Assembly (NCBI GenBank): GCA_963971535.1
Contig: OZ020591.1
Location: 12,089,891-12,153,890 of the forward strand
Reading direction: 5' to 3'
Source: Notolepis coatsorum
Lineage: Eukaryota > Chordata > Actinopteri > Aulopiformes > Paralepididae
DNA: 64,000 nucleotides
Shown: positions 47,501 through 59,586 of the stretch, one piece after another
Position numbering within the stretch: the first letter of the stretch is position 1
How the letters are laid out: each line of letters starts with the position of its first letter
Position numbers and translations under genes: made by a program
Notes under the pieces: generated by a model
Database searches by the model: none
The model's input: the letters and a program-made list of their open reading frames with translations, nothing else
Told to the model about the DNA's origin: nothing

Positions 47501-47640
47501 CAATGGATAAATCCAAAAAAAGGAAAATCGGAGGAAAATAGAGGGTTTAATTCAGCGTGGACAGATTAATAATTTGCTTTCACGACTAACGATGCAGGCT
47601 TACCTGTAGGCCTGATATGTGGTGCGAAATTTGCGAACAA
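47501..47640 (+). pseudogene. hAT transposase N-terminal fragment (BED-finger, GTF2IRD2-like)
   Basis: After an ATGGATAAATCCAAAAAAAG start, the frames read ENRGFNSAWTD, then FAFTTNDAGLPVGLICGAKF and ANNE. This resembles the BED-type zinc finger start of Charlie8/GTF2IRD2-type hAT transposases, although the first cysteine is replaced by Gly. Several frame breaks; the rest is cut off by the LINE fragment at 47684. Confidence 0.6.
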
Positions 47641-47683
47641 CGAAACATTTTATTTTTATTTTATAGATTTTCCACAAATAAGG

Positions 47684-48018
47684 CTTGCTTGGCTTACGCC
47701 TATCGTCCTTTTGGGGGAGCATAGGCCGTCGACAACCGTTCGCCAGGGTCCTCTGTCCTGTGCTTTGCTTTCCAGCTGTTTCCATGTCAGTCCGCTCCGT
47801 GTGATGTCTGTCTCCAAGTCCCTGCTCCAGGTGTTCTTGGGCCGGCCTCTCTTCCTGTTGCCTCGGGGGGGTTCCATCTAAGGGCCTGTCTGGTGGTGCT
47901 GGTGTTTGGTTTGCGTAGTGTGTGGCCGATCCATCCCCACTTTCTTCTCTTGATTTGTTCTTCCACTGGTTGTTCGCCCGTTCTCTGCCAGAGATCATTG
48001 TTGCTGATGGTATCTGGT
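47684..48018 (-). mobile_element. RTE-like LINE 3' fragment, copy B
   Basis: Nearly identical to 26510-26819 and slightly longer at its 5' end. An exact 11-bp duplication CACAAATAAGG lies at 47673-47683 and 48019-48029. Confidence 0.88.
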
Positions 48019-48290
48019 CACAAATAAGGGAAGGACTCAAATAGAGCTGCATAGTTCAGGGTTTTATTTCAAAGTAGGTCTACAGATGCCAGTGTTTTTT
48101 CTCCTTTTCTGTGTTTTATTTCAAAGTAGGTCTACACGTGGTAGTCTTTTTTCAAAGTTGACTACTTTTTATTTGATAAATGTTCCACAAATAAGGGAAG
48201 GACTCAAATATACCTGAATAGTTCAGGGTTTTATTTCAAAGTCGGTCTACAGACACCAGTGTGTTGTCTCCTCTTCTGTGATTTAAAAAA
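48019..48290. repeat. Imperfect direct repeat of about 165 bp
   Basis: ACAAATAAGGGAAGGACTCA and CAGGGTTTTATTTCAAAGT with GGTCTACA recur at about 48020 and 48187. Confidence 0.8.
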
Positions 48291-48770
48291 AAATAGGTCT
48301 ACACAGCCAGTCTTTTTTCTCCTCTTTGTTTGAGGTTGAGGTTTTCCTGTGTTATAACAGGTAAAACATTTGTCTTTTTGTTGCTTTATAATCCCATTAA
48401 TGCAACAAACTGTGTGCTATAAGTATAAAGTATAATAAATCGCAAATTACTTTGGGTATGCAATTGTCAGGCGTTTTATGCTAAATGTGGGGTATGCTTG
48501 GGGATATATAAAACGTTATACACTGTGTTATCTTCATTTTAAGGGTAAATAGGTTGTGCGGCTCCCTGAACATTTTATTTTGTGGGACGGGGGGAAAAGT
48601 GGCTCTTTTGATAGTAAAGGTTGCTGACCCCTGGTTTAAACGGAATGAAAAAAAATGTATTAAATTTATTTCAATTTTTTTATTAAAAATTAAAAATTCT
48701 AATGTTGATTTAGAATTCGAATGGCAACGTAACAAACGAAGGTTCGAACGTTCGAACGCTCGGGCTCAGC

Positions 48771-48863
48771 CCTAACACCTACACACTGCTGGGAGGCCTG
48801 TACTCGGTGGCCTACACTGACATCATACAACTCATCCTCATTATTCATCAGTTTGGTGAGTCA
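48771..48863 (+). pseudogene. Displaced partial copy of choline transporter exon 4
   Basis: About 90 bp matching the 3' two-thirds of exon 4 from CTGGGAGGCCTGTACTCGGT through a GTGAGTCACC donor. One extra base in the ATT ATT CAT part breaks the frame, and the acceptor half is missing. It keeps CTGTACTCGGTGGCC, which the 73-bp array units have lost. Confidence 0.92.
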
Positions 48864-49554
48864 CCGGTGTTTCCTAGGAAGGCCTTGAACATGCATTGAA
48901 GAAAATTATAAAAGAAATTGTGGAGTCGGGCTTCTGGTCGGGTACGACCAGTGCTGTGAGAATCTGTTTAGGCTAAACCCAACCCATTTATAGAGCATGA
49001 AATGTGAACGACAGATGTAAAAAAATTAAAATAATAACAATAATAATAATAATAATAAATAAAAACACTGCCCAATGTTACCTTGTTTGAAGAAATGTTT
49101 ATTTTTGGTATCAGGTGGCCGATATGGTCAGGAATCCCGCTGAGTCTTAGTTTAGACGAGAGACGTCTCCTATGGCAGTTGCATAAATTATGTGTAGGAA
49201 TGTCTTCAGGAATTTGCTCATCACTTGTGTCAGAAGAACGTTACTCACACTGTCCCGGGGTACAGGAAGAACGTGTGAATTCTTAAAATGGACCCATGTA
49301 ATCAAAATAGATGTTTGTCATTTCCTGGAAAACGAAAGAAATATATTTTTTTTTGTATTTTTTTTTTGTATTATTTTTTAAACAAACGCATAAACAAACA
49401 TGACAACACACGATAAGATACACAAGCATTAGTTGTCAGTGCACATCCAATGAAATCACATTTTAGTTAATTGTCTTATATAGTATATACCCCTAATACC
49501 TGTTATCTAAAAACCTACACACATATGCTCTAGCTCGTACCCCCCCCCCCTTCC
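48864..49554 (+). other. Intron 4 sequence without assigned element
   Basis: AT-rich non-coding sequence with an (AAT)n patch near 49036. Nothing else recognised. Confidence 0.6.
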
Positions 49555-50050
49555 GGACCCCCCATTGGATAATCCATCCACTTTCCCTCGCTCCTAACCA
49601 GACACTACCATTATATGCTAGCTTTTATTTTCTCCACCACTTCTAACCACAATGTCATTTTGGATTCATTGAGACCCAAAATTCTTGCTGTAGATATTTC
49701 TTGATTGATCACATCGAGATATGTAATAATCCAGACCTTTCGGCAAATTTTTTCCGGTTGGAACCATCGTGATGCTATCAGCTTTTTAGCCACTGTGATA
49801 CCCGATAAAACCAATCTCTTTAGCTGTGGATGTACTGCACACTCAAAAACATCATTCAATAGTAATACAGAGGGGTGTACAGGTATATTCCAATTTAAGA
49901 GGTTTGATAGTTGCTGGGTCACTTCTTTCCAGAATATCTTAACTAGTGGGCAGTCCCAGTACATGTGCATAAATGTCCCCTCGTCCCCATTTGTACATAA
50001 GGAGCATTTGGAGTCTTGTATAAGACCAATTTTTTTCATATTTTTTCAAT
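49555..50050 (-). mobile_element. L1-type LINE 3' fragment
   Basis: The minus-strand frame reads CSLCTNGDEGTFMHMYWDCP then FWKEVTQQL and, near the end, KICRKVWIITYLD, the C-terminal region of L1-clade ORF2 in fish. A related piece is at 55310-55801. Confidence 0.85.
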
Positions 50051-50339
50051 AATTCTTCTTATTTTTCTTCTTCATCCAGCACACGGGGGGCGTATACTAA
50101 TTTAGCGTCCAATTAAATTCTTTCTAGAATGACGTTTACAGAACATTGTAACTGAGCTAGCACTCTGCCTCTCGTAACATCGCTAACCTATGTGTCGCTA
50201 ACTAATGGGTCCACCGCAATGCACATTCAGCACTATTGGCTACCATGAATGCTAATCAATAACATTACTTACACGACGAGTCCCTCCCTAGCTTCCTGTT
50301 TTTAAACATGTGGAATCAAATAGCATTCTGCTAGCCGTT

Positions 50340-50620
50340 TCATGGGGACTTTCACTGAAGGTTAGCCCTTTAGAGCTAACGATGCTAATGATGGAGCATC
50401 GCCGTCGGTTGTGTGATAGTAAAGGGCTAACCTTCTGTATTGTCACAGTGAAAGGGTTAACCGGCTGTCGTGTGGCCTTTCACTGCTGCACTACCAAAAC
50501 GGTTAACTACCTTTCACTGTGACGATACACAGAAGGTTAACCCTTTCACTGCGACCGTCGGTTGTGTGATAGTAAAGGGTTAACCTTCTGTCGTGTGGCA
50601 GTGAAATGGTTAGTAAATAT
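50340..50620. repeat. Short repeats, direct and inverted, of GTTAACC-TTCTGT type
   Basis: AGTAAAGGGTTAACCTTCTG and its complement AGAAGGTTAACCCTTTCACT recur about six times, with TCGGTTGTGTGATAG repeated at 50405 and 50549. The stretch lies just upstream of exon 5. Confidence 0.8.
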
Positions 50621-50707
50621 GAGCAGCAAACGGTGGCAGGCTTTGGTCTGCAACTTCTGAAAGGTGTTTAACCCCTCTCTCTCTCTCTCCCTCTCTCTCT
50701 ACTGTAG

Positions 50708-50851
50708 TGGCTGTGTGTACCCTACTCAATGATGAACGCGTCGACCGTTGACATCACTAAGACGGCCTTCAACTACACCTTCCAGGCCCCCTGGGTCGGC
50801 ACCCTGGAGGCAGACAGAGTGTGGAGGTGGATTGATAATTTCTTAGTGCTG
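50708..50851 (+). CDS. slc5a7-like: High-affinity choline transporter-like, coding exon 5
   Basis: 144 nt, phase 0 on both sides. It encodes WLCVPYSMMNASTVDITKTA, then QAPWVGTLEADRVWRWIDNF and LVL. This is the segment after transmembrane segment 5 with the conserved PW-G motif of CHT1 and the W-D/I-D start of the next helix. The acceptor has a long CT-rich tract (50668-50701) and TACTGTAG, unlike exons 2 and 4. The donor is CTG|GTAAGT. N-A-S near the start is a possible glycosylation sequon; topology is not established here. Confidence 0.93.
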
Positions 50852-50889
50852 GTAAGTTGTGTGGAACAGCGTGTTCAACAGGGCGTGTG

Positions 50890-51125
50890 CAATACTGGAG
50901 GGAAAGTGGCTCAGGAGGTAGTGGCACAGTCGTCTGGTAATCGGAAGGTTCCCGGTTCGATTCCCGCTCCTCTCCCAGGCAGTGCGTGGAAGTTTCCTTG
51001 AGCAAGACACTTAACCCGCCCCAACTGTTCCCGATGAGCCGGTTGGCACCTCTGCTGTTGGTGTGTGAATGTGTGAGTGGATGAGTGGATGTGAGGAACA
51101 AAATTGTAAAGCGCTTTGGATTTAC
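50890..51125 (+). mobile_element. tRNA-derived SINE, V/Deu-type
   Basis: B box GGTTCGATTCCC follows an A-box-like GGTAGTGGCACAG. A central TTGAGCAAGACACTTAACCC and 3' GTGAATGTGTGAGTGGATGA with AAAGCGCTTTGGAT are typical of widespread fish SINEs. It begins about 40 bp after exon 5. Confidence 0.75.
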
Positions 51126-51336
51126 TGGAAAGCATGTTCATTTAAAGGGATATTTCACTTTCATAGAACTTGTCAGGTTTCAGCAGTCTTACCTGTGTCT
51201 AAAGTCATCTGCAAGTGAGCTAGCGACCGCTGCTGTCGCTGTCGTCTGCCGTCAACACCGCCGGTCCCCCCAGGGGTCGGGCTCCTCGCTCACTTCCATT
51301 CATTTTGAGGATCAAGTCTAAATATCATATATATAT

Positions 51337-51806
51337 ATTTTTTTTTGTATCCACTTTTTCTCCCCATTTTAACATTTTTTCTCCCATCCCAATTTCGTGT
51401 TTCCAATTCTTCCCTCCCCTGTCTTGAACGTTGCTAGACTATGCCTCCCACTGGTCGGCTGTAGTGAGGATAGAAGCCTTGCATCACGCGTCCCCTCCGG
51501 TACACGAGGAGGCAGCTGTCGCATCTTTTCACCGCAGCAGCTCGAACTCTCAGTGGCGAGGAGTAACGCGTGGGAGGCTCACGCTGCCCCCGATACTTCC
51601 TGTTTCCGCCGCACCGGCGTCACCCAACCGACCTGTAGGAGTCGCTGTCCGCAATGTCCAATCCCCACCCACCGGCTTTCCCACCCTCTAACACTGCCAA
51701 TTGTGTTAGTATGACGGCCGGCCAAGCCGGTAGCAACGCAGAGAGCTGGGCTCGATACCAGCATTATCCTGCGTTAGTGGTGAGCGCCTTGCCCACTGCG
51801 CCACTA
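51337..51806 (-). mobile_element. tRNA-derived SINE, copy 6 of 6
   Basis: Same family as 19312-19789, lacking the outermost bases of the head. No clear target duplication found. Confidence 0.88.
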
Positions 51807-52025
51807 ACACTAATTCATACTTCTGAATTATAAACAAACAATACTATATGTATCTGAGTCACAGGTGTAGGTGGAGCTGTAATTAACACAACACAAGGAT
51901 TCAGTGTCATCGATGACATCACGGTGGCGATATTCAAACTAATTTACTCTCAACAACTGTCAAACTAAATTAACGTGTGACGTGTGTGAGATTATGTGCT
52001 AAATAAATCAGCATTGTTCTTTGGC

Positions 52026-52087
52026 AAAGTGCCCGTTCAAGATGGCAAAGTGCCAGTTTAAGATGGCAAAGTGCCCGTTTAAGATGG
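52026..52087. repeat. 21-bp tandem repeat
   Basis: Three copies of GGCAAAGTGCCCGTTTAAGA plus T. Confidence 0.9.
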
Positions 52088-52318
52088 TAAATTGGAGTGT
52101 TGATTCATAGTTAAAGGCGGGTGATGTATTGGGTGACGCATCACATCATTCACACTCCCAAGTGACTTGGATTGACTTCACAACTGCATGTTACACGGCC
52201 TATCCAAAACATTCCAAAACTGACTCGCAGTATATGGTTCTTCGTCTGGAGGGTTTGATTTCTCAAAAATATGGACAAAGTGTTTCAAGTTTGTCATCGT
52301 TGCCGTCGTCTCACTTAA

Positions 52319-53224
52319 CTCATTCAGCGCCGGAGGGCGCTGTTTACTGTTACTGTTGAAAGGCCAGCGCTTTAAAGTATACGAATACGTTGCAGTGTTT
52401 GCAGGGCTAAAACTATAATATATATTATAGCTATGGATATAATAATATTGCCCATTTGACATCGAGTATCTATCGTTCAATTTGTGAAAACGAAAAAAAA
52501 TGTCATCCATACATTCCCGTTTTATACCGTGGTGAATAATGAGTTTTAGAGTAATCCTGTCTAATCCCAGAAAACTACGCTATGCAGCAATACGTGCATT
52601 TCACTAAAAACTTGCCGTTTCTCGCCTGTATACGCTACTATTTCGAAATCAACACTATATTATCGGTATTATGTTTCATCATGAATGCATGAAAGGGTGG
52701 GGGGGGGGGTCATTTTTTTATGCTTTGATCGTCACCAACGGAATACGTTACACAGTACATTACACACATACCCTCCGATCGCAATGAAGGAATTATTGGA
52801 ACAACGCAAGATTGATACGATATAGCCCTTACCTTGACTAGGATGTAACCCAAAAAGAATATTCCAATTATCTGATCGACATTCCAAGTATTGATGTCGA
52901 TCGTGTCCATAACATAATCCACCAAAGAACATGAATCCGGAGTGTTTGATTCTTATAAATCCATGCGTTATAAGTGCTCGCCATGCCCGACTAGGAAAAG
53001 TCCGCCCGGACCTATTTCATCAACGCACACATACAGAGAGTTTCAAATGATGTGCAATACAGGCCGCAACCCACCAGGTGGCGGTATTGGACTTTTGCCA
53101 TCTCAGACCCATTCCCAATGATAACATCAGGCTCCCTGGATGGATAACGAATGAAAATAGTGAATAAAAGAAATAACGACCAAAACCCGACTATACTCGG
53201 GTCTGGCGCTGAACGTTCGGCGAG
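52319..53224 (+). mobile_element. piggyBac-like MITE
   Basis: TTAA at 52315-52318 and 53225-53228. Ends are CTCATTCAGCGCC on the left and, on the complement of the right, CTCGCCGAACGTTCAGCGCC. No transposase in 906 bp. Confidence 0.8.
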
Positions 53225-53438
53225 TTAACCCGACTATCATCGGGTCTGGCGTGGAAAGTGCTAACGTGTTGTGAACAGTGTTGCCTTTGGGGTCATTCTG
53301 CTTCACGTGTGTTCCTCACTCTTTCAAAGGAAACTATAAACGAAGGAAGGGTCATTGCGTCACCGTGTAGCGTGTGCACGCACATTGGTGCCAAGTGTGG
53401 AAACTTTTGCTTTCGGCCGATATTGAGTTGCCGCCTCC

Positions 53439-53471
<33 letters not shown>

Positions 53472-54582
53472 TGTATTTGTATAGCACATTTAGACATGAC
53501 ACTTGTCAACCAAAGTGCTTCACAGTAAGTCGCATAGCTAAAAACTAAGAAAAGTGCATAGAAGTATAGAATAAACAGAAAATATAAACAACCAACGGAC
53601 AGACAAAGAAACAAAACAACACATCAACAAGCAAGGCGAGAGTCGGAGTGAGTCAGGGAAGGCCAGGCGGTATAGGTGGGTTTTGAGTTTAGATTTAAAA
53701 GATGGAGGGGGCAGATTAGATGGACATGGGGATGCTGTTCCAGAGGTCAGGGGCTGCGAAAGCATGCCCCCCCTAGACTTAAAGTTAGTGGTTAGGAGAC
53801 CCTTGTCAGCCGATCTGAGGGCCCTGACCTTGGTATAGGGGTGAGGAGGTCTGCTAGATAAACAGGGGCCTTACCATTAAGGGCTTTGTAAACTAATAGG
53901 AGGACCTTGAATTCTATTTTATAGCGCACCGGGAGCCAGTGAAGGGAGGCAAGAACATGGGTGATGTGAGCTCTCTTCTGGGTACCTGTGAGCAGTCTAG
54001 CAGCAGCGTTTTGGGGTAGTTGTAGGCGGGCTATGGTTGATTTATTAAGCCCCAGGTACAGGGAGTTACAGTAGTCTAATCGTGGGGATATGAAGGCGTG
54101 AATTACTCTTTCAAGGTCTGAGGGGGAGAGAATGGCCTTGATCCTAGCTATGGACCGGAGCTGGAAGAAACACCCCTTCACCACAGAGTTGAAAGTAAAC
54201 TCGGGGTCAAAGAGCATGCCCAGGTTTTTTACAAAGGGCTGGACTAGGGCAGACAGGTTACCCAGGCTGCTGGCGATGACACTGGTTTGGTTTGGGGGGC
54301 CGAAAAGGAGGATTTCACATTTTACTGATTGAGCTGTAGGAAATTGTGTGCCATCCAATATTTGACAGGATTGGAGACTTTCAAGATTGGTTTTATTGTT
54401 AGGTTTCATGGGGAGATAGACCTAAGTGTCATCGGCATAAAAATGGAAAGAGATGTTGTGTTTTTTAATGATCAGACCAAGGGGCAGCATGTATAGGGAG
54501 AATAGGATAGGGCCAAGGATGGAGTCTTGTGGAACCCCGCAGGAGAGAGAGGCAGAGGGGGAGGAGCAGTTTTTGATATTAA

Positions 54583-55974
54583 CACATCCCACGCCGGAAA
54601 CGGCTTACGACGTGTTTCAAGTTGATGCGAATTCTGCCAATCCACGGCGTACGACGTTATTGAGATCATATTTAATTTTTTCGCCATGTTATTCATAATT
54701 CCCTCACGGAGCCTGGTCTGATGCAGTTGGAGCCTGCACAACTCTGCAACGCTTCAATACTGCCGCCTGGTGGATGATCGGCGAGTTGCCAAACCGGAAA
54801 TGGACGAGTCGATCTCGGTGCGTCTGGGAAATGCGTCCGGCACTCGCATATTGTTGCGGGACTGTATACACACGTCCGTGTGTAGCGATCGCTGCCATAA
54901 CGCAATAATCGATACGATTTGGCCGTTTATTATGATTATACAAACCGGAAATGGATTTAGGAGATCGCCGTCAAATAAGTGGGATCTTTTTTTTTGGGAT
55001 CAGTCTCATCGTCGAACGGTAAGAGGACGCTGACGTTACTTTCAGCGCGTTTGTTTATTATTATCCATGCAAACTTCTCTGATCAATATATCACCCAATT
55101 ATAAACGACCCCCCCCCCGTTCATCCGCGCATGATCAGTCATAACGTTTAGGATCATGTACAGTTGAAATTTTTAATATAGCGTGTATCGCCAACAAACG
55201 GCATTTGATCATCTATATATGTGTTTATGCCTATATCTCACGTTCTAGGAATTACTGCAGAAAACGATAAAAACATATTTATATTTTAGACAGTATTTTC
55301 GTATGAATCTATGAATGAAAAAGTCAAACGTGATAGCGTCACGCTGGATTCAACCGGATAAAATGTGCCGGAAGGTATGGGTTCTTACCTATCTCGATGT
55401 GATTTATCTAGAGATATCTACTGCACGAATTTTAGTTGTTAATGAAGCCAGCATAGCAGTCTGGTTAGCTGTGGTGGAGAAGATAAAGGGAAGCATATAA
55501 ACTTGTAATTTTCTGATGTTAAATGAAATAGTGGATGTATAGTCCTACTGGGGGTCCTGAGGGGGGGGGGGGGGGTGGGGGGGGGGGGGGGGAGGGGAAG
55601 GAAAGAGCGAGGAAGAGCGAGCAAGAGCACATGTATTGTATTTATTATTTTTATGTCTTTTAATCTACATTTATTTTGATTTAATTACTGGACTGTCATT
55701 ATTGTTATTATTAATTCTGTCATTGTCCTGTGATTTATCATTGATTATCACTGTTACTGTATTGTTTGTCTAGTTTCATGTTAAAAAAGGGAAAATAAAA
55801 AACGTTCCTACATCCTGAACGATAGATAATCGATGTTGAATGGGCCATAGTAATGTCAATTTAGCAATACAATTTAAAAAGTTATAGCCCTGCAAAGAAG
55901 GTGAACATCTCCATAGGCTTACAGTGCTGGCAGAGAGTGGTATAAGATGCTCAAATTGCGTGGCAGGGAATGTG
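54583..55974 (-). mobile_element. piggyBac-like MITE inserted in the LINE reverse transcriptase
   Basis: TTAA at 54579-54582 and 55975-55978. The complement of the right end begins CACATTCCCTGCC, and the left begins CACATCCCACGCC. Removing it restores the LINE reading frame across one TTAA. It contains an L1 fragment (55310-55801), which explains its greater length than the 0.9 kb relatives. Confidence 0.88.
55310..55801 (+). mobile_element. L1-type LINE 3' fragment nested in piggyBac-like element
   Basis: Reads ASRWIQPDKMCRKVWVLTYL then ARILVVNEASIAVW, matching the L1 piece at 49611-50039. A long G-rich patch (55559-55595) and an A-rich tail follow near 55785-55801. Confidence 0.8.
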
Positions 55975-57121
55975 TTAACGGAGAAGCTTCTATCACTGAG
56001 GTAGGAGGTGAACCATGATAGATAGGGCTGTGCCACTGACACCAACTGCCTGGTGGAGACGGTCAATGAGGATAACATGGTCTATTGTGTCAAAAGCTGC
56101 ACTGAGGTCTAAGAGCATAAGGACAGCACAGTCACGGTTGTCGGTGGTGAGGAGCAGGTCATTGGTGACCTTAAGCAGGGCAGATTATGTGCTGTGGTTG
56201 GCTCTGAAACCTGACTGAAATGTGTCCAAGATGTTGTTCAAGTGCATGTAGGGAGACAGCTGAGAGAGAATGGCCTTTTCAAGGACCTTTGATAGGAATG
56301 GGAGCTTGGAGATTGGCCTGTAGTTATTGAGCTGGGTGGAGTCTAGGTTGGGTTTTTTCAGAAGGGGCTGGACCACTGCTTGTTTGAAGCCGGTTGGAAC
56401 GGTACCAGTGACTAGGGAGGTGTTAATGATAGAGAGGATGCTGGGGCCAGTTGTGTGAAATACTTCTTTGAGAAGAACAGAGGGAACTATGATGTCAAGG
56501 GGGGGAGGTGGTTGGTTTCATGGCTGAGACTATATCTGTGAGAGTAGAGAGGGTGATGGGTTGAAAACAGGCCAAAGTGGATGAACAGAGCGGTGAGACA
56601 TCTAAGCTACGTGTAGGTGGTGTGATGTTATTTCTGATTACCTCAACTTTGTTCATGAAGAATTAAAACAATTCCTCACATTTTGTTGGAGACACATCCA
56701 GGCTAGTTCTAGGGGGGGGGGGGCTGATGAAAGAGTTAATGGTGGCAAAGAGGGTCCTGTGGTTTTGAGAGTTACGGATGAGGTCTGAGAAGTATGCGGC
56801 TCTCGCTGCTTTAACTGCTAACTGATATCTGATGCGAGTGTCTCTAAGCATCTCGAGAGAAACATGGAGTCTATAATTTTTCCACTTACGCTCTGCTCTC
56901 CTGTACTCTCTCCTCTGGGCTCTGGTGGTGTCATTTAGCCACGGCTGGCCTTTAGACTTTGTTTTTTTCTGTCTAAGGGGGGCTACTGAGTTCAGAATGG
57001 AGAGGCAGGTGGAATTAAACAGGGATGTAAGTTCATCTATGTTAAGGTGGGAGGGAGGGGCTTCAATAGTACAGATGTTAGGGGCATCTAGGAAGGCGGA
57101 GGAAAACGTACTGACTGTTAA

Positions 57122-58096
57122 CAGTTTGAGTGCCAGCCTCTGTGTCCTATTTACCCCGTTGCGTGCCACCACCCACTTCAATGACAGAGCTCTCATATTT
57201 GCGAACGCATAAACTATATCTATAGCGACTTCGGGTTACTGAGAAGCGCTATATAAATTAAATGAATTATTATTATTATTATCTTAAATGATGTGTCTAA
57301 TATGGCCGTCGCTTATCAATGACTTGTTTGCAGTCAACATTGTCGAAACGGATTGTTTTTTAATCGGTTAATTTCCGTTTTATACCATTTTGAAAAACGC
57401 TAGTTTTTTGAAAGTTTCAGAAAAAAATATAGATTCTGTGATAAACGCCCTTTACTGGAATACACTGGAATACACAAAACACGTTGTAATTTTTCGGCCT
57501 ATCGTTTTCAAATAAACACTAGATTATCGATAGTATATGTGTACTTATGCACGCTATAGAAGCGGGCTGAAAAATCGATTATCTTATTTCCTGATCGCAC
57601 ACATACGGCACACGCTGATATATAGGTTAAAATAGCTCTAATTATCCCAAGACTGGTAAAAATAGATTCCTTACCTCAGATCAGATGTTCTCCAAAAAGA
57701 TTATTCCAATTCCTGATCGCCATTCCAAATATCAATCGCGTTTATTGATCCAACGCTGGGTACTGGAAACACACATTATCCGCTGTTCTGGTGGTGGGCA
57801 ATGACTTCGATCGTCTCCGGTTACTTGTCTGACAAGTAAAATGTGGAAGCAGGACTTTTTTTTCTCCATGCGTTTCTTTCAATCCAATGGGGTGTAGTAC
57901 CATCCGGAGAGACGATAGGGGGCGGTGTTTTCCCTGTTCGAGACAGATCCCCACTGGTAACATGAGGCTAGATTGATGAAATATGAATGGAAATCGCTAA
58001 TACAAAAAATAACGATTAAAAAACGGCATATCTCGTTTCTGGCACTGAACGGTCGGCATGAAATAACGAATTATGCCGTGGCTGGCACTCAAAGTG
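57122..58096. mobile_element. piggyBac-like MITE inserted in the LINE
   Basis: TTAA at 57118-57121 and 58097-58100. Terminal repeats CAGTTTGAGTGCCAGCC and, on the complement, CACTTTGAGTGCCAGCC. 975 bp without a transposase. Confidence 0.88.
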
Positions 58097-58486
58097 TTAA
58101 GGGGTTAATGCTGCGAGAGGGACGCCCAGGGGAGGGAGAGAGAGAGAGAGGAGGTGAACATTACAGCATAGTAATAGCATGCATTTTCATCAATATTCAC
58201 ACTAGACACTGAAAAATCATGGGTTAGAACTAAGTCAAGCTTATGGCCTAGTTTGTGGGCGGCGGTGGTAGTAAGCAAAGTGAGTTCAAACGAGTCAATC
58301 AATTCCATGAAATCAGACACCTATAGGCTTGAATGGGCAGCACACGTGAATATTAAAGTCACCAAGAATCAGGATTCTGTCATGGATGGACATGGTATTT
58401 GACAGGAACTCGAAAAATTGGGAAATAAAGTCCTTGCTGCTAGGGGGGGGGGGGGGGGGGGGGGGGCGATAAACGAGGGCGATTAG

Positions 58487-59586
58487 TTCAAGTTCAAGTT
58501 CAAGTTCTTTAATAGTTGTCATACAGAAGTACAGAATACTTTCATACAAAATGCTTCTTACTGTTACGCTCCAGAGACTGTGCTAGACAAGATAGTATCA
58601 AATAACATAATAACATAATATAGCATGAATTTAGAAGAAGAAAAATTAGGTCACAGTGTTCGGTATAGACATATGTACAATGTTCTGAGTTACCATATAA
58701 TATACAATACACAATACTATGCAGTGTACTAATGTACAGTACTATCTAGTGCAAAGCAGAAATGGGATGAGGTACAATTTTAGGTACAATTTACAGTAAG
58801 GTGTACGAGTTGTAGTGCAATCCTTCATCCATAAATATAAAGTGTGGGGAGTGGGTGCTACAGTGTGTTTGTTTAAAGTGGGTGTGTGCTATAAAGTGTG
58901 TGGAGTGGGTGCTACAGTGTGTTTGTTTAAAGTGAGTGTGTGCGTGTGGATGTGTGTGCTATGTGCGTTTGGTGGTTGTTGTTGTGTAGTGTTCATTCAT
59001 TGTTCGTTTAGCAGCCTGATGGCCTGGGGATAGAAGCTTCTTCTGAGTCTTTCTGTGCTCGCCTTGAGACTCCGGTATCGCTTGCCTGACCGCAGCAGTT
59101 CAAAGAGGCAGTTGTTCGGGTGACTGGAGTCTTTAATGATTCTCTTAGCCTTGCCCTTGCAACGCTTGTAGTAAATGTTCTGGAGGGTGGGGAGCCCCCC
59201 TCCAATTGTGCGTTCGGCTGAACGTGTCACTCTTTGTAGTCTGCTTCGGTCTTGTGCAGTGCTATTCCCAAACCAGGAGGTGATGTTGCCGGTCAAGATG
59301 CTCTCTATTGTACATGAGTAGAAGTTCTTAAGGATCTTCTGACTGACTTGGAACTTCCTTAGGCGCCTGAGGAAGTAGAGGCGTTGTCGTGCCTTCTTCA
59401 CAACACTGTCAATGTGTGTGGTCCATGTCAAGTCCTCGGATATGTAGGCTCCGAGGTACTTAAAGCTGTTGACTCTCTCAACCGGTGCCCCGTCGATGCT
59501 GAGGGGGCTGTAGTCCTTGACCCCCGACCTCCTGAAGTCCACAATCATCTCCTTTGTTTTGCTGACGTTCAGGGAGAGGCTGTTTT
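58487..59586 (-). mobile_element. Second L2/CR1-type LINE, 5'-truncated
   Basis: The minus-strand frame at 58997-59548 reads VDFRRSGVKDYSPLSIDGAP and, further on, LGAYISEDLTWTTHID and YFLRRLRKFQVSQK, the end of a reverse transcriptase with its C-terminal region. The 3' UTR ends in a (TTGAAC)n tail. A 6-bp duplication GATTAG lies at 58481-58486 and 59587-59592. It sits in the endonuclease of the larger LINE. Confidence 0.88.

Larger units (their letters stand above)
46193..48633 (+). mobile_element. Degenerate hAT element with internal duplication
   Basis: The right end reads TTGCTGACCCCTG, the complement of a CAGGGGTCAGCAA hAT terminus. TGCGGCTCCCTG-type subterminal sequence is at both 46193 and 48558. 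The left terminus is missing. A segment (TTATTTTGGAGATCG, CGCGCCTCTCCCTGCCGTC, ATGGATAAATCCAAAAAAAG) occurs twice, at 46500-47090 and 47350-47590. The interior carries a transposase N-terminus, two LINE fragments and a SINE. Confidence 0.65.
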
